Notes under the pieces: generated by a model
What the model saw: the letters and a program-made list of their open reading frames with translations, nothing else
What the model was told of the DNA's origin: nothing
Database searches by the model: none
Program-made: the position numbers and the translations under genes
NCBI GenBank assembly: GCA_964618415.1
Contig: CAZUAT010000049.1
Coordinates: 1 to 25,510, forward strand
Direction of reading: 5' to 3'
DNA from: JACTMI01 sp964618415
GTDB lineage: Bacteria; Acidobacteriota; Thermoanaerobaculia; Multivoradales; JAGPDF01
Length of the DNA stretch: 25,510 nucleotides
In this document: positions 14,947 to 22,508 of the stretch, in pieces
How the letters are laid out: the number at the start of each line of letters is the position of its first letter
Numbering within the stretch: position 1 is the stretch's first letter

Positions 14947-16154
14947 TCGACGCGGGCGGCCGGCGCCGGGTCGGCGCACGGCACCAGCCGCGTCCAGGCC
15001 TCGCCCCGACCCACCGCCAGCGCGGCCAGCGGGCAGCCGGCGAGCGGCTCGAGGAGCGCGGCCAGCTGCTCGAGCGGGCGCGCCTCACGGGAACCGACCA
15101 GGGGCAGCTTGCGGGCGGCGCGGGCGAGGTCGCCCGCGGCCGGTCCGACGCGACCCGGATCGACGGCGGCGAGGCGCTCGAACTCGGCCGTCAGCCGCGC
15201 GGTGACCGCGCGGCCGAACGGCACGGCGACCTCCAGAGCGGTGCGATCGAGCGCCCGGACGCGCAGACCATCCACCACCCGCTCCGGAATCTCGCCGCCG
15301 ACCAGAGCCACCAGCGACTCGCCCGGCAGGTCGAATCCGCCAGCCCCCCGATCGAAGACCGCCACCAACGGCAGGCCGGCCGCGGTCGAGCCGCCGATAT
15401 CGATCAGCCCGCCGCGCACGCCGTCCGGCGGCAGGCGCTCGACCCACCAGGCGGCCGGAGCGGGAGAGCCCGGCGCTATGGCGGCGGGCCACCCCTCCGG
15501 CGGATCGCCTCCGCGCAGCTCGATCGAACCGGACCCGCTGCCGGCGGCGAATCGCCCAATCCGAAAGCGGCCAGCGGGCAGTGGCCCGAACGGCCGGGCA
15601 GTGCGCACGAGCGCCAGGACGGCCTCCTGCGACTGCGCGACTGCGCGGACAGTCGGCAGAGCGGGCCCGTCGACCGGCGCGGGGTCGCTGCGATAGCGCC
15701 AGACCCGACCTTCCCACCGCACCTGGCCGCGACCGACGGCGCCTCCGGCCAGCCACGGGTTGCCGGCAAGGCGTCCTGCCGCCCGCGCCAGCAGCGCGAA
15801 GGTCGGATGGAGCCGCGCTGCGGCGCGCAGGCTGCCTTCCGGTCCCGCCACCACCGCCAGCTCACTGGCCGGCGGTACCAGGAACGGACCGAAGGCGGGG
15901 ACGACGTCGACCTCGCGGCCGCTGAGTCGGGCTGCCCAGCGGCGGGGATCGTCGACGCGCCGGGCGAGCGCCGCGAGGTTCTGATGCGGATGTGCCAGCC
16001 AGATTCCGAACTCGACGTCGGGCGCCTCGAGCTCGGCAGCGAGCCGTCCGGGCGACGCCGCCCGCTCACGCGGCGCGTACCAGAAGACCAGGTGAGCGAT
16101 CGTGGCGAGCGCGAACGCGGCCGCGGCCAGCCCCCGCACGCGACGCGCGGTCAT
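14943..16154 (-). CDS. Membrane-anchored protein of unknown function
   Basis: 403 aa; no family recognised. One hydrophobic segment, VRGLAAAAFALATIAHLVFWYA (about residues 6-27), with Arg before it looks like an N-terminal anchor, leaving about 370 residues outside the cytoplasm. That part is rich in Ala, Gly, Arg and Pro and has no visible catalytic motif. There are only two Cys, both near the C-terminus (ACPLAAL.. and LVPCADP type contexts), which could pair. The start at 16154 overlaps the stop of the preceding glycosyltransferase (ATGA), so it is co-translated with the - strand glycosyltransferase arm and is probably involved in the same surface-glycan process. An open extension to 16325 overlaps that gene and is not coding. 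Confidence 0.8.
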   Translation of the reverse strand: MTARRVRGLAAAAFALATIAHLVFWYAPRERAASPGRLAAELEAPDVEFGIWLAHPHQNLAALARRVDDPRRWAARLSGREVDVVPAFGPFLVPPASELAVVAGPEGSLRAAARLHPTFALLARAAGRLAGNPWLAGGAVGRGQVRWEGRVWRYRSDPAPVDGPALPTVRAVAQSQEAVLALVRTARPFGPLPAGRFRIGRFAAGSGSGSIELRGGDPPEGWPAAIAPGSPAPAAWWVERLPPDGVRGGLIDIGGSTAAGLPLVAVFDRGAGGFDLPGESLVALVGGEIPERVVDGLRVRALDRTALEVAVPFGRAVTARLTAEFERLAAVDPGRVGPAAGDLARAARKLPLVGSREARPLEQLAALLEPLAGCPLAALAVGRGEAWTRLVPCADPAPAARVD

Positions 16155-17509
16155 CTCGGCTCCCAGCCCAGCTCCGCCAGTTCGGCGGCCAGCATCGGCA
16201 GCGCCTCGGGCGCCGTGCGATCGAGATCGAGGTCGGCCAGGTCGGCGGCCAGGCCGGCTGCGAGGGCCACCCGCGGATCGTCGACCGCACCAGGGCCGAG
16301 CGGCGGCACGGCGGGTGCCGGCCACGGAGCGTCGAGCGAACGCGCCAGCGCCTCCCGCCAGGCGCCGACCGCCGCCGGCAGCGCGTGGTGCTGCTCGACG
16401 TGCCGACGCCCCGCCGCGCCCACCACAGCCCGCAGCTCCGGCCGGGCGGCAAACGCCTCGAACAGCTCCGCCAGCAGCTCGATCTCGCCGTCCCCGATCG
16501 GCACCTGGGCCACCGCACCGAGGGGAATCTCCGCGAACGAACCGGTGCGCGAAACGATGGTGGGCACGCCGGCCGCCAGCAGGTGCAGCAGCGCCGCGGA
16601 GGTCTCTCCGCCGGTCGGGTGGCGGAGGTTGACCGCCACGTCGCAGGCGGCGATCGCGCCGGCGAACTCGCTCGCCGGCAGCCGGCCGGTGACGGTCACC
16701 CCGTCGCCCCCGTGGACGGCGAGCAGGTCGTCGAACTCTCGCGCGGCAGCCAGCTCGCCGACCACCAGCAGGCGCGCCGAAGGTCGGCGGGCACGCAGGC
16801 GGGCAAAGGCCGCGAGGGTCGGGCCGAGTCGCTTCTGCGGGGTGACGAATCCGAACGACGCCAGTACGAACGCGTCCGGGTCGAGCCCGAGCGCGGCGCG
16901 GGCGGTTTCGCGCTCGCCCGGGTCGACCGGGCGGATCGTTTCGACGTCTACCGGGAACGGGACCACCTCCACCCGCGCCGCCGGCCGGCTGGCAAGCACT
17001 CGGGCCGCGGCGAACGGCGAGTGAACGAACACCGCCCGGCTGCGGTCGACCACGCGCTCGAACAGCGGGTACGCCCAGATATCGATCGGGTGATGGGTGT
17101 CGAGCAGCCGGCGGGCGGCGCGCCGGCCGGTTTCGCCGGCGGCGTAGCGCATCTCCTCGACGTAGCCGTCCGGGTCGCCGGCCGCCAGTGTCCGCTCGCG
17201 CATCAGGTGATGCAGCATGAACTCGTGCAGCACCACGACTCCCGGCTGCTCGAGCAGCAGCGCCAGGATGTCGGCATGGTGCGGCAGGCTGTTGCCGAGG
17301 TGATAGAGGCGCAGCTCGTAGCCGTCGCCGAGCGCGGCCAGCTCGCGCACCGGGCGCGCCGGTCGGAGGAACTCCGGCGGCGGCTGCCGGCCCTCGTAGA
17401 ACAGGTCGATCTCGAGCCCCGACCGCGCGAGTGCCGGCGCCAGAGTCGCCGAGTAGTCGGCGATCCCGGAATCGAGCGGCGGCAGGGGCGAAGCGAAGGC
17501 GATGCGCAT
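16151..17509 (-). CDS. GT4-like glycosyltransferase
   Basis: 452 aa with a GT-B layout. The N-terminal Rossmann half opens MRIAFASPLPPLDSGIADYS, with the Gly-rich acceptor-side loop. It is followed by VVLHEFMLHHL, a segment shared with other GT4 proteins of polysaccharide loci. The C-terminal half has the donor-side strand FVLASFGFVTPQKRL and the nucleotide-sugar segment PTGGETSAALLHLLAAGVPTIVS. The usual E-x7-E is modified there, with only the central Glu and the GxP(T)IVS strand clear. It should transfer a sugar from an NDP-sugar onto a lipid-linked or protein-linked acceptor in the cytoplasm; the sugar is unknown. It lies 16 nt after the previous gene and overlaps the next by 4 nt. Confidence 0.88.
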   Translation of the reverse strand: MRIAFASPLPPLDSGIADYSATLAPALARSGLEIDLFYEGRQPPPEFLRPARPVRELAALGDGYELRLYHLGNSLPHHADILALLLEQPGVVVLHEFMLHHLMRERTLAAGDPDGYVEEMRYAAGETGRRAARRLLDTHHPIDIWAYPLFERVVDRSRAVFVHSPFAAARVLASRPAARVEVVPFPVDVETIRPVDPGERETARAALGLDPDAFVLASFGFVTPQKRLGPTLAAFARLRARRPSARLLVVGELAAAREFDDLLAVHGGDGVTVTGRLPASEFAGAIAACDVAVNLRHPTGGETSAALLHLLAAGVPTIVSRTGSFAEIPLGAVAQVPIGDGEIELLAELFEAFAARPELRAVVGAAGRRHVEQHHALPAAVGAWREALARSLDAPWPAPAVPPLGPGAVDDPRVALAAGLAADLADLDLDRTAPEALPMLAAELAELGWEPR

Positions 17510-17525
17510 GCGGGACGGTTCCCGC

Positions 17526-18572
17526 TCAGACCACGGCCAGCAGGCGCTCGATCACGTGATCCCAGCCGATCGAGACGACTCGTTCGCGCCCTGCCCGACC
17601 CAGTCGCAGCGCCTCGTCGCGGTCGTCGAACAGTCGGTCACAGCGCGCCGCGACGTCCCTCGCCGAACCGGCGCCGCCCACGAACCCGTTGACGCCATCG
17701 ACCACGAACTCGAGCACGCCGCCGGAATCGGCAGTCGTGATCACCGGGCGGCCCGAGCGCATCGCTTCGACGGTGACGTAGCCGTAGTCCTCGTCGAACG
17801 GCGCATAGAAGACCGCCAGCGCCTCCGCGTAGAGATCGACCAGCGCTGCGTCGTCCACCCGACCCGGGAACTCGACCCGGTCGGCGACACCGAGTTCCGC
17901 CGCCAGCGCCTCCAGTCGCTCGCGGTCCGGTCCCACCCCGGCAATCACCGCGCGCCAGGGGCGGCGGCTTGCGGCGACCGCGCGCACCAGCAGATCGAAT
18001 CGCTTCATCGGATCGAGCCGACCGACGGTGAACACGCGGTCGCCGACCGGACCGCAGCGGTAGTCGTCGCCCAGCGCCGGCGGCGGGTAGAGCACCTCCG
18101 CCTCGAGGCCGTTGTGCTGGCGGAGCCGCTCGGCGGTGTTCCCCGAGATCGAGAACAGCGCCCGCGCCTCGCCGAGGGACCGCTGGTCGAGGGCGCGAAT
18201 CATCGACGCGACCTGCGCGTCGCCGGGCTGCGTGCCGATATCCGAAAAGCGGGTGCCGGCCAGGTCGTAGATCTGACGGTACTGATGAATCAGCCAGACG
18301 ACCTTGCGCGGATGCCGGATGGCGTAAGAGGGGAACCGCGTCGCGATGACCAGGTCGATCGGTTCTCCCGCCGCCTCCTCGAGGTCGATCAGTCTCCAGG
18401 CCAGCGCGCTGCGCAGGATCGCCTGCCGGGTCGACCACTGGAACGGCAGCGCCACGATCTCCACCCGATGCCCGCGTCGCAACAGTTCAGCGCGCAGCGA
18501 CTCGTAGAGGACCTCGGCGCCGCCCCGGGTGAACGGAACCTGGGCGGCGCAGATCGCGATCCGTGCCGTCAT
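17526..18572 (-). CDS. GT4 family glycosyltransferase
   Basis: 348 aa. The N-terminal domain has IAICAAQVPFTRGGAEVLYESL, the typical GT4 GG(A/V)E acceptor loop. The C-terminal domain has VFTVGRLDPMKRFDLLVRA (phosphate-binding Lys) and APFDEDYGYVTVEAMRSGRPVITT, an EDYGYVTVEAM form of the E-x7-E motif that binds the nucleotide-sugar. WLIHQYRQIYDL resembles GT4 enzymes acting in O-antigen or capsule loci. The donor sugar cannot be read from sequence. Its ATG overlaps the stop of the upstream coiled-coil gene (ATGA). Confidence 0.92.
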   Translation of the reverse strand: MTARIAICAAQVPFTRGGAEVLYESLRAELLRRGHRVEIVALPFQWSTRQAILRSALAWRLIDLEEAAGEPIDLVIATRFPSYAIRHPRKVVWLIHQYRQIYDLAGTRFSDIGTQPGDAQVASMIRALDQRSLGEARALFSISGNTAERLRQHNGLEAEVLYPPPALGDDYRCGPVGDRVFTVGRLDPMKRFDLLVRAVAASRRPWRAVIAGVGPDRERLEALAAELGVADRVEFPGRVDDAALVDLYAEALAVFYAPFDEDYGYVTVEAMRSGRPVITTADSGGVLEFVVDGVNGFVGGAGSARDVAARCDRLFDDRDEALRLGRAGRERVVSIGWDHVIERLLAVV

Positions 18573-19024
18573 TCGACCTCGGCTGGGGGGGTGCCGGGCG
18601 CCTGCTCCGCGAGCCGCACCCGCAGGCGCTCGACCTGGCGGCGCGTCTCGCGCTCACGCTCGGCCAGTTCCGCGATCAGGCCGGCGGCGGACTGATTGAA
18701 TTCGTTCTGCTGCTGCCAGACCGCCCGCGCGTGCCACTTGAAGCCGAGGTGGTAGAACAGCTTGCGCGCCAGCACCAGCAACCGGCCGATGCCCGGCCGC
18801 GGCGACACCGGGCGCGGCTCCTGGACGAACTCGCGCTGGCGCAGCTCGGCCAGGCGTGCCGCCAGGCCTTCGCCCCCGGCCCCGAGCGCGGCCAGCTCGC
18901 CTCGGCGCTGGCGCACTCCGGCCTCCAGCGCCGCGAGCGCCGCCGCGGCGGCTGCGGTGTCGGCCGACCCGCCCGGCAACGGCTCGGAGGCTGCGGCGCC
19001 GGGATCGACGGAATGCTCGGTCAT
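18569..19024 (-). CDS. Small coiled-coil protein with QNEFN motif, surface-glycan locus
   Basis: 151 aa; no named family assigned. Layout: acidic, Ala/Gly-rich N-terminus; a first coil of heptad-like Leu/Ala repeats (about 30-66); a basic amphipathic helix IGRLLVLARKLFYHLGF (79-95) that could lie on the membrane; WQQQNEFNQSAAGL (103-116); and a second charged coil (about 115-141). Segments of this shape, with Q-Q-N-x-F-N before a coil, occur from memory at the N-termini of larger glycosyltransferases or methyltransferases in polysaccharide loci, so this may be a free-standing version of such an adaptor. It is the first gene of the - strand arm and is coupled by ATGA to the next glycosyltransferase. 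The open frame upstream to 20227 is antisense to the + strand gene and is not coding. Confidence 0.75.
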   Translation of the reverse strand: MTEHSVDPGAAASEPLPGGSADTAAAAAALAALEAGVRQRRGELAALGAGGEGLAARLAELRQREFVQEPRPVSPRPGIGRLLVLARKLFYHLGFKWHARAVWQQQNEFNQSAAGLIAELAERERETRRQVERLRVRLAEQAPGTPPAEVE

Positions 19025-19107
19025 CGCGCCGGAGTCTACGGGAAGCACCGGCGAAGATAGACTGCTGCGGTTGCCGCCGGTCGCCCCACGGCGCCCCGGA
19101 CTGCCCC

Positions 19108-19120
19108 GGAGGTCTCGATT
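19108..19120 (+). promoter_or_regulatory. Shine-Dalgarno and ATT start of the first + strand glycosyltransferase
   Basis: GGAGG (19108-19112) is followed by 5 nt and then ATT (19118-19120) in the glycosyltransferase frame. Between the in-frame stop TAG at 19058 and the GTG at 19316 there is no ATG, GTG or TTG in this frame, yet conserved GT4 sequence is coded from about 19154. The ribosome-binding site therefore points to AUU initiation or to a G-to-T change or error in an original ATG. The 93 nt between the divergent starts (19025-19117) show no clear promoter. Confidence 0.6.
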
Positions 19121-20272
19121 CCCCGCCCCGCCCGCGCCCTCTCCTCCCGGCCCCGTGTCGCCGTCGACCTGCGGGCCGTCGTCGGTGAGCCGACGGGAAT
19201 CGGGGTCCACACGCTCGAGCTGGTCGAACGACTGGCCGCCGGCGGGGAGTTCGAGCTGGTCGGGCTCGCCCATCGCGAGCCGCGCGCGGCCGAACGGCTG
19301 CGGCGTGCCGGAGTCGTGGTCGAGTGGCAAGCCGCGCCGCTGGGCGTGATCTGGCAGCAGCTGGCGCTGCCGCGCCGGCTGGCGCAGGGCGACATCGACC
19401 TGTTCTGGTCTCCGCTGCAGACGCTGCCCACCCGCATGGCCGTCCCCGGCGTCGCCACGATCCACGACCTGGCGGTCCTCCTGCACCCGGACACCCTGCC
19501 CGCTCGCGTCCGCTGGAGCCAGTTGCCGCTGCTGGGTCGCACCGTCGATGCGGCTGCACGCCTGATCGCCGTCTCGCAGGCGACCGCCGACGATCTGGTC
19601 GCCGCATTCCCCGCCGCTGCGGGGAAGCTGGAGGTGATTGCCAACGGCGTCGGTGCGATCTGGACCCCGGGCAGTGCGGAGACGATCGCCGCGACCCGCC
19701 GGCGACTGGGAGCGCCGGACGGCTACCTGCTGTCGGTCGGCACGCTCGAACCGCGCAAGAACCTCGACCTGCTCCTCGATGCCTGGCAGCTGCTGCACGC
19801 CGAGGGCGACGGCACGGCGCCGCCGCTGCTGCTGGCCGGCTCGGCGGGCTGGAAGAACCGCGCTCTCGAACGCCGGCTGGCAGCGCTCGAGCCGCTCGGC
19901 GTGCGGCGGCTGGGTCGCCTGCCGCTCGGCGAACTCGTCGAGGTCGTGCGCGCGGCGCGACTGTTCCTCTACCCGTCGATCTACGAGGGATTCGGCCTGC
20001 CGGTGGCCGAAGCGATGGCCGCCGGTGTCCCGGTGGTGACCTCGGACGCTGCAGCCCTGGCCGAGATCGTCGGCGACGCCGGTCGCCAGGTCGATTCGGA
20101 CGACGCAGAGGGATGGCGCGACGCGATCGCCGACCTGTGGGGTTCGCCCGAGACGGCGGCCGCGCTGGTCACGCGGGCACACGAGCAGGTGGCGCGCTTC
20201 TCGTGGGACGACGCGGCACGACTGCACGCCGAGCTGTTTCGCGCGGTTCTGGGCGAGCGGCGGTCGTCGTGA
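19118..20272 (+). CDS. GT4 family glycosyltransferase with probable ATT start
   Basis: 384 aa if started at ATT 19118. The conserved GT4 N-terminus RVAVDLRAVVGEPTGIGVHT lies upstream of the first standard start codon in frame (GTG 19316), which would cut off about 66 residues including the acceptor-binding Gly-rich loop. Downstream are ATIHDLAVLLHP, RLIAVSQATADDLV, YLLSVGTLEPRKNLDLLLDA and the E-x7-E motif YEGFGLPVAEAMAAGVPVV. The length then matches the next gene (378 aa), which is its closest relative in the window. It transfers a sugar, probably mannose- or rhamnose-like by family habit, but the sugar cannot be determined here. It ends in a GTGA overlap with the next gene. Confidence 0.88.
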   Translation: MPRPARALSSRPRVAVDLRAVVGEPTGIGVHTLELVERLAAGGEFELVGLAHREPRAAERLRRAGVVVEWQAAPLGVIWQQLALPRRLAQGDIDLFWSPLQTLPTRMAVPGVATIHDLAVLLHPDTLPARVRWSQLPLLGRTVDAAARLIAVSQATADDLVAAFPAAAGKLEVIANGVGAIWTPGSAETIAATRRRLGAPDGYLLSVGTLEPRKNLDLLLDAWQLLHAEGDGTAPPLLLAGSAGWKNRALERRLAALEPLGVRRLGRLPLGELVEVVRAARLFLYPSIYEGFGLPVAEAMAAGVPVVTSDAAALAEIVGDAGRQVDSDDAEGWRDAIADLWGSPETAAALVTRAHEQVARFSWDDAARLHAELFRAVLGERRSS

Positions 20273-21405
20273 GCACGGGCGCCACCATCGTCCTCGACGC
20301 GCGGCGTGTCGCGGACTTCGGCATCGGGACCTACCTGCGCGGCCTCATCGGCGCGCTGGCGCGGCTCGATCGCGAGCATCGCTACCTGTTGCTCGCCGGC
20401 GGTGAGGGTCCGGAGATCCTGCCCCACCTGCCCGGCAACTTCCGCTGGGTCGACGAGACCAGCCCGGGCTACTCGGTGCGCGAACTGTTCGCCGTCTCGC
20501 GCGCCGCGCGACGCCTCGGGGCCGACCTGTTCCACGCCCCGCACTACGTGCTGCCGCTCGGCCTGCGGTGTCCGACCGTGGTGACCGTCCACGATCTGAT
20601 CCACCTGCGCCTGCCGGAGCTGCGCACGCGGCTGGAGCTGGGGTACGCGCGCTGGATGATCGGCCGCGCCGCCCGTCGGGCCACGCGCCTGATAGCCGTC
20701 TCGCAGACGACCGCCGACGAACTGGTCGAGCGGTTCGGCGTCGACCGCGCCCGCCTCGACGTGGTGCTCAATGGCGTCGACGAGGCGTTCCACCGCGAGG
20801 TTCCCGCGGCCGAGGTCGAGGCCACCCTCGCGGCGCTCGACCTGGCGCCCGGCTACCTGCTGTTCGTCGGCAATCCGAAACCGCACAAGAACCTCGAACG
20901 TCTGCTGGCGGCCGTGGCGCAGATCGCGGCCCGCCGCGGCTCGCCGCCGCGCCTGGTGCTCGCCGGCGACCGCGACGGCCCCGACTCGCCGCTTCCCGGG
21001 CTGGTAGCTGCAGCCGGACTCGGCGCGGCGGTCCGGCGACTGGGCCATCTGGCCGCCGAGCAGCTGCCGGCGGTCTATCGAGGCGCCGCCATGCTCGTGC
21101 AGCCGTCCCTCTGGGAAGGGTTCGGTCTGCCGGTGGCCGAGGCGATGGCGCTCGGCGTGCCGGTGGTCGCAGCCGACCGGGGCGCTCTGCCCGAGGTCGC
21201 GGGCGACGCCGCGCGCCTCGTGGATCCCGAGAGCGTCGAGTCGATCGCCGCCGGCATCGAAGCACTGCTCGACCGTCCGGATGAACGGGTGGAGCGGGCC
21301 CGACGCGGACGCGAACGCGCCGACCGGCTGCGCTGGGAGACGACCGCCCGCCAGACGCTGGCGACCTACCGGGCCGCGCTCGCCGCCGACGGGGGGGAAG
21401 CATGA
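20269..21405 (+). CDS. GT4 family glycosyltransferase
   Basis: 378 aa with GTG start at 20269, overlapping the previous stop (GTGA). Motifs in order are IVLDARRVADFGIGTYLRGL, FHAPHYVLPL, VTVHDLIHLRLP, RLIAVSQTTADELV, YLLFVGNPKPHKNLERLLAA and WEGFGLPVAEAMALGVPVVAA. It is a GT4 of the WbnH/RfaB-like group and a clear paralogue of the preceding gene, which suggests tandem duplication. The open frame upstream to 19324 is a shadow of that gene. It is coupled to the next gene by ATGA; GGGGGGGAAG just before that ATG doubles as its ribosome-binding site. Confidence 0.93.
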   Translation: MSTGATIVLDARRVADFGIGTYLRGLIGALARLDREHRYLLLAGGEGPEILPHLPGNFRWVDETSPGYSVRELFAVSRAARRLGADLFHAPHYVLPLGLRCPTVVTVHDLIHLRLPELRTRLELGYARWMIGRAARRATRLIAVSQTTADELVERFGVDRARLDVVLNGVDEAFHREVPAAEVEATLAALDLAPGYLLFVGNPKPHKNLERLLAAVAQIAARRGSPPRLVLAGDRDGPDSPLPGLVAAAGLGAAVRRLGHLAAEQLPAVYRGAAMLVQPSLWEGFGLPVAEAMALGVPVVAADRGALPEVAGDAARLVDPESVESIAAGIEALLDRPDERVERARRGRERADRLRWETTARQTLATYRAALAADGGEA

Positions 21406-22508
21406 ACGCGCCGGTCGGGCTGGTGCACGACTGGCTGACCGGTCAGCGCGGCGGCGAGAACGTCCTGGCGGCCATTGCCCGGCTCTTCCCCCGGGCGCCG
21501 ATCCACACCCTGTTCCACTTTCCGGGCAGCGTCGATCCGGCGATCGAGTCGCACCCGATCGTCACCAGCTTCCTGCAGCGCGCCCCGGGGCTGGATCCGG
21601 GCTACCGCTGGTACCTGCCCCTCTTCCCGGTCGCGGTCGGCGACCTGCCGACGACCGACCATCGGCTGCTGATCTCCTCGAGCCACTGCGTCGCCAAGAG
21701 TGCCCGACGCGGCCCACGTGCGTTCCACCTCTGCTACTGCCACACGCCGATGCGCTACGCGTGGGACCAGCAGGAGGCCTACTTCGGCGGCCGCGGAGCC
21801 CTGCGACTCGCCCAGCGGTTGGTCCTGGCGGCGCTGCGCCGGTGGGATGTGGCTACCGCGGACCGGGTCGACCTGTACGTCGCCAACTCCACGTTCGTCG
21901 CCGATCGGATCCGTCGCTATTACGGGCGGCGGGCGCGCGTCCTGGCCCCCCCGGTCGACGTGGACTGGTTCCAGCCGAGTGGTGCGGAGGCGCGGCGGCA
22001 CGCCCTGGTGGTCGCCGCGCTGGCGCCATACAAAAGGGTGGATCTGGCCATTCAGGCCTGTGAAAGGGCCGGCGTCCCGCTGGTGGTGGTGGGAGACGGC
22101 CCCGAGCGGGCCCGCCTCGCCCGCCTCGCCGGCCCGACCACCCGCCTGGCGGGCCGGGTCGATGCGGCCGAGCTGCGGGAGCTCTACCGTGGCGCCCGGT
22201 TCTTCCTGCAGACCGGCGTCGAGGACTTCGGGATCGCGGCCGTCGAGGCGCTGGCCTGCGGGACTCCGGTGGTCGCAGTCGGAGCCGGGGGGATCCTGGA
22301 CATCGTCATCGACGGCGAACAGGGGGTTCTGTACCCGCCGGGCGACCCGGCGGCGGTCGATGCGGCGATTGACAAATGCCTGCGAATGCAGTTCAATTTC
22401 ATGAACCTACGGAGGCGGGCGGAGCAGTTTTCCGCCGGGCATTTCGCCCAAGGGCTCAGGGAGATGCTCATCTCCCGCTGGCCGGACGCGGAGGGGATCC
22501 CGGTTTGA
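21402..22508 (+). CDS. GT4 family glycosyltransferase, WbaZ-like
   Basis: 368 aa. The N-terminus GLVHDWLTGQRGGENVLAAI, the segment CYCHTPMRYAWDQ and YVANSTFVADRIRRYYGR are typical of WbaZ-type mannosyltransferases of O-antigen and EPS loci. The donor half has VVAALAPYKRVDLAIQA and the E-x7-E motif VEDFGIAAVEALACGTPVVA. Mannose as donor is likely by similarity but not proven. The last 50 codons use more A/T-rich and rarer codons (CGA, CTA, AAT, TTT, CAA) than the neighbours and contain the promoter candidate at 22369-22397. The stop overlaps the next start (TTGA). Confidence 0.92.
   Translation: MNAPVGLVHDWLTGQRGGENVLAAIARLFPRAPIHTLFHFPGSVDPAIESHPIVTSFLQRAPGLDPGYRWYLPLFPVAVGDLPTTDHRLLISSSHCVAKSARRGPRAFHLCYCHTPMRYAWDQQEAYFGGRGALRLAQRLVLAALRRWDVATADRVDLYVANSTFVADRIRRYYGRRARVLAPPVDVDWFQPSGAEARRHALVVAALAPYKRVDLAIQACERAGVPLVVVGDGPERARLARLAGPTTRLAGRVDAAELRELYRGARFFLQTGVEDFGIAAVEALACGTPVVAVGAGGILDIVIDGEQGVLYPPGDPAAVDAAIDKCLRMQFNFMNLRRRAEQFSAGHFAQGLREMLISRWPDAEGIPV
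22369..22397 (+). promoter_or_regulatory. Sigma-70-like promoter inside the third + strand glycosyltransferase
   Basis: A perfect TTGACA (22369-22374), a 17-nt spacer and TTCAAT (22392-22397, 4/6 match to TATAAT) lie in a locally A/T-richer stretch. The expected start near 22404 would give a leader of about 100 nt before the phosphotransferase gene. It could drive the last two genes of the arm separately. Confidence 0.4.

Noticed and set aside
14352..17024. 890-codon + strand open frame opposite the yceD, unknown-protein and glycosyltransferase genes
   Set aside because: It runs antisense to three well-supported genes, is Arg/Ala/Ser/Gly-rich with no motif, and arises because stop codons are rare in very GC-rich DNA.
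20228..20272. Frameshift joining the first two + strand glycosyltransferases into one fused protein
   Set aside because: Each has a complete GT-B layout with its own N-terminal and C-terminal motifs, and the joint is a normal GTGA overlap.
21391..21397. Seven-G tract before the third + strand glycosyltransferase, with similar 7-mers at 18585-18591 and 21946-21952, as phase-variation sites
   Set aside because: Homopolymers of seven G/C are expected in DNA of this composition, and the first also serves as a ribosome-binding site. There is no evidence of length variation.
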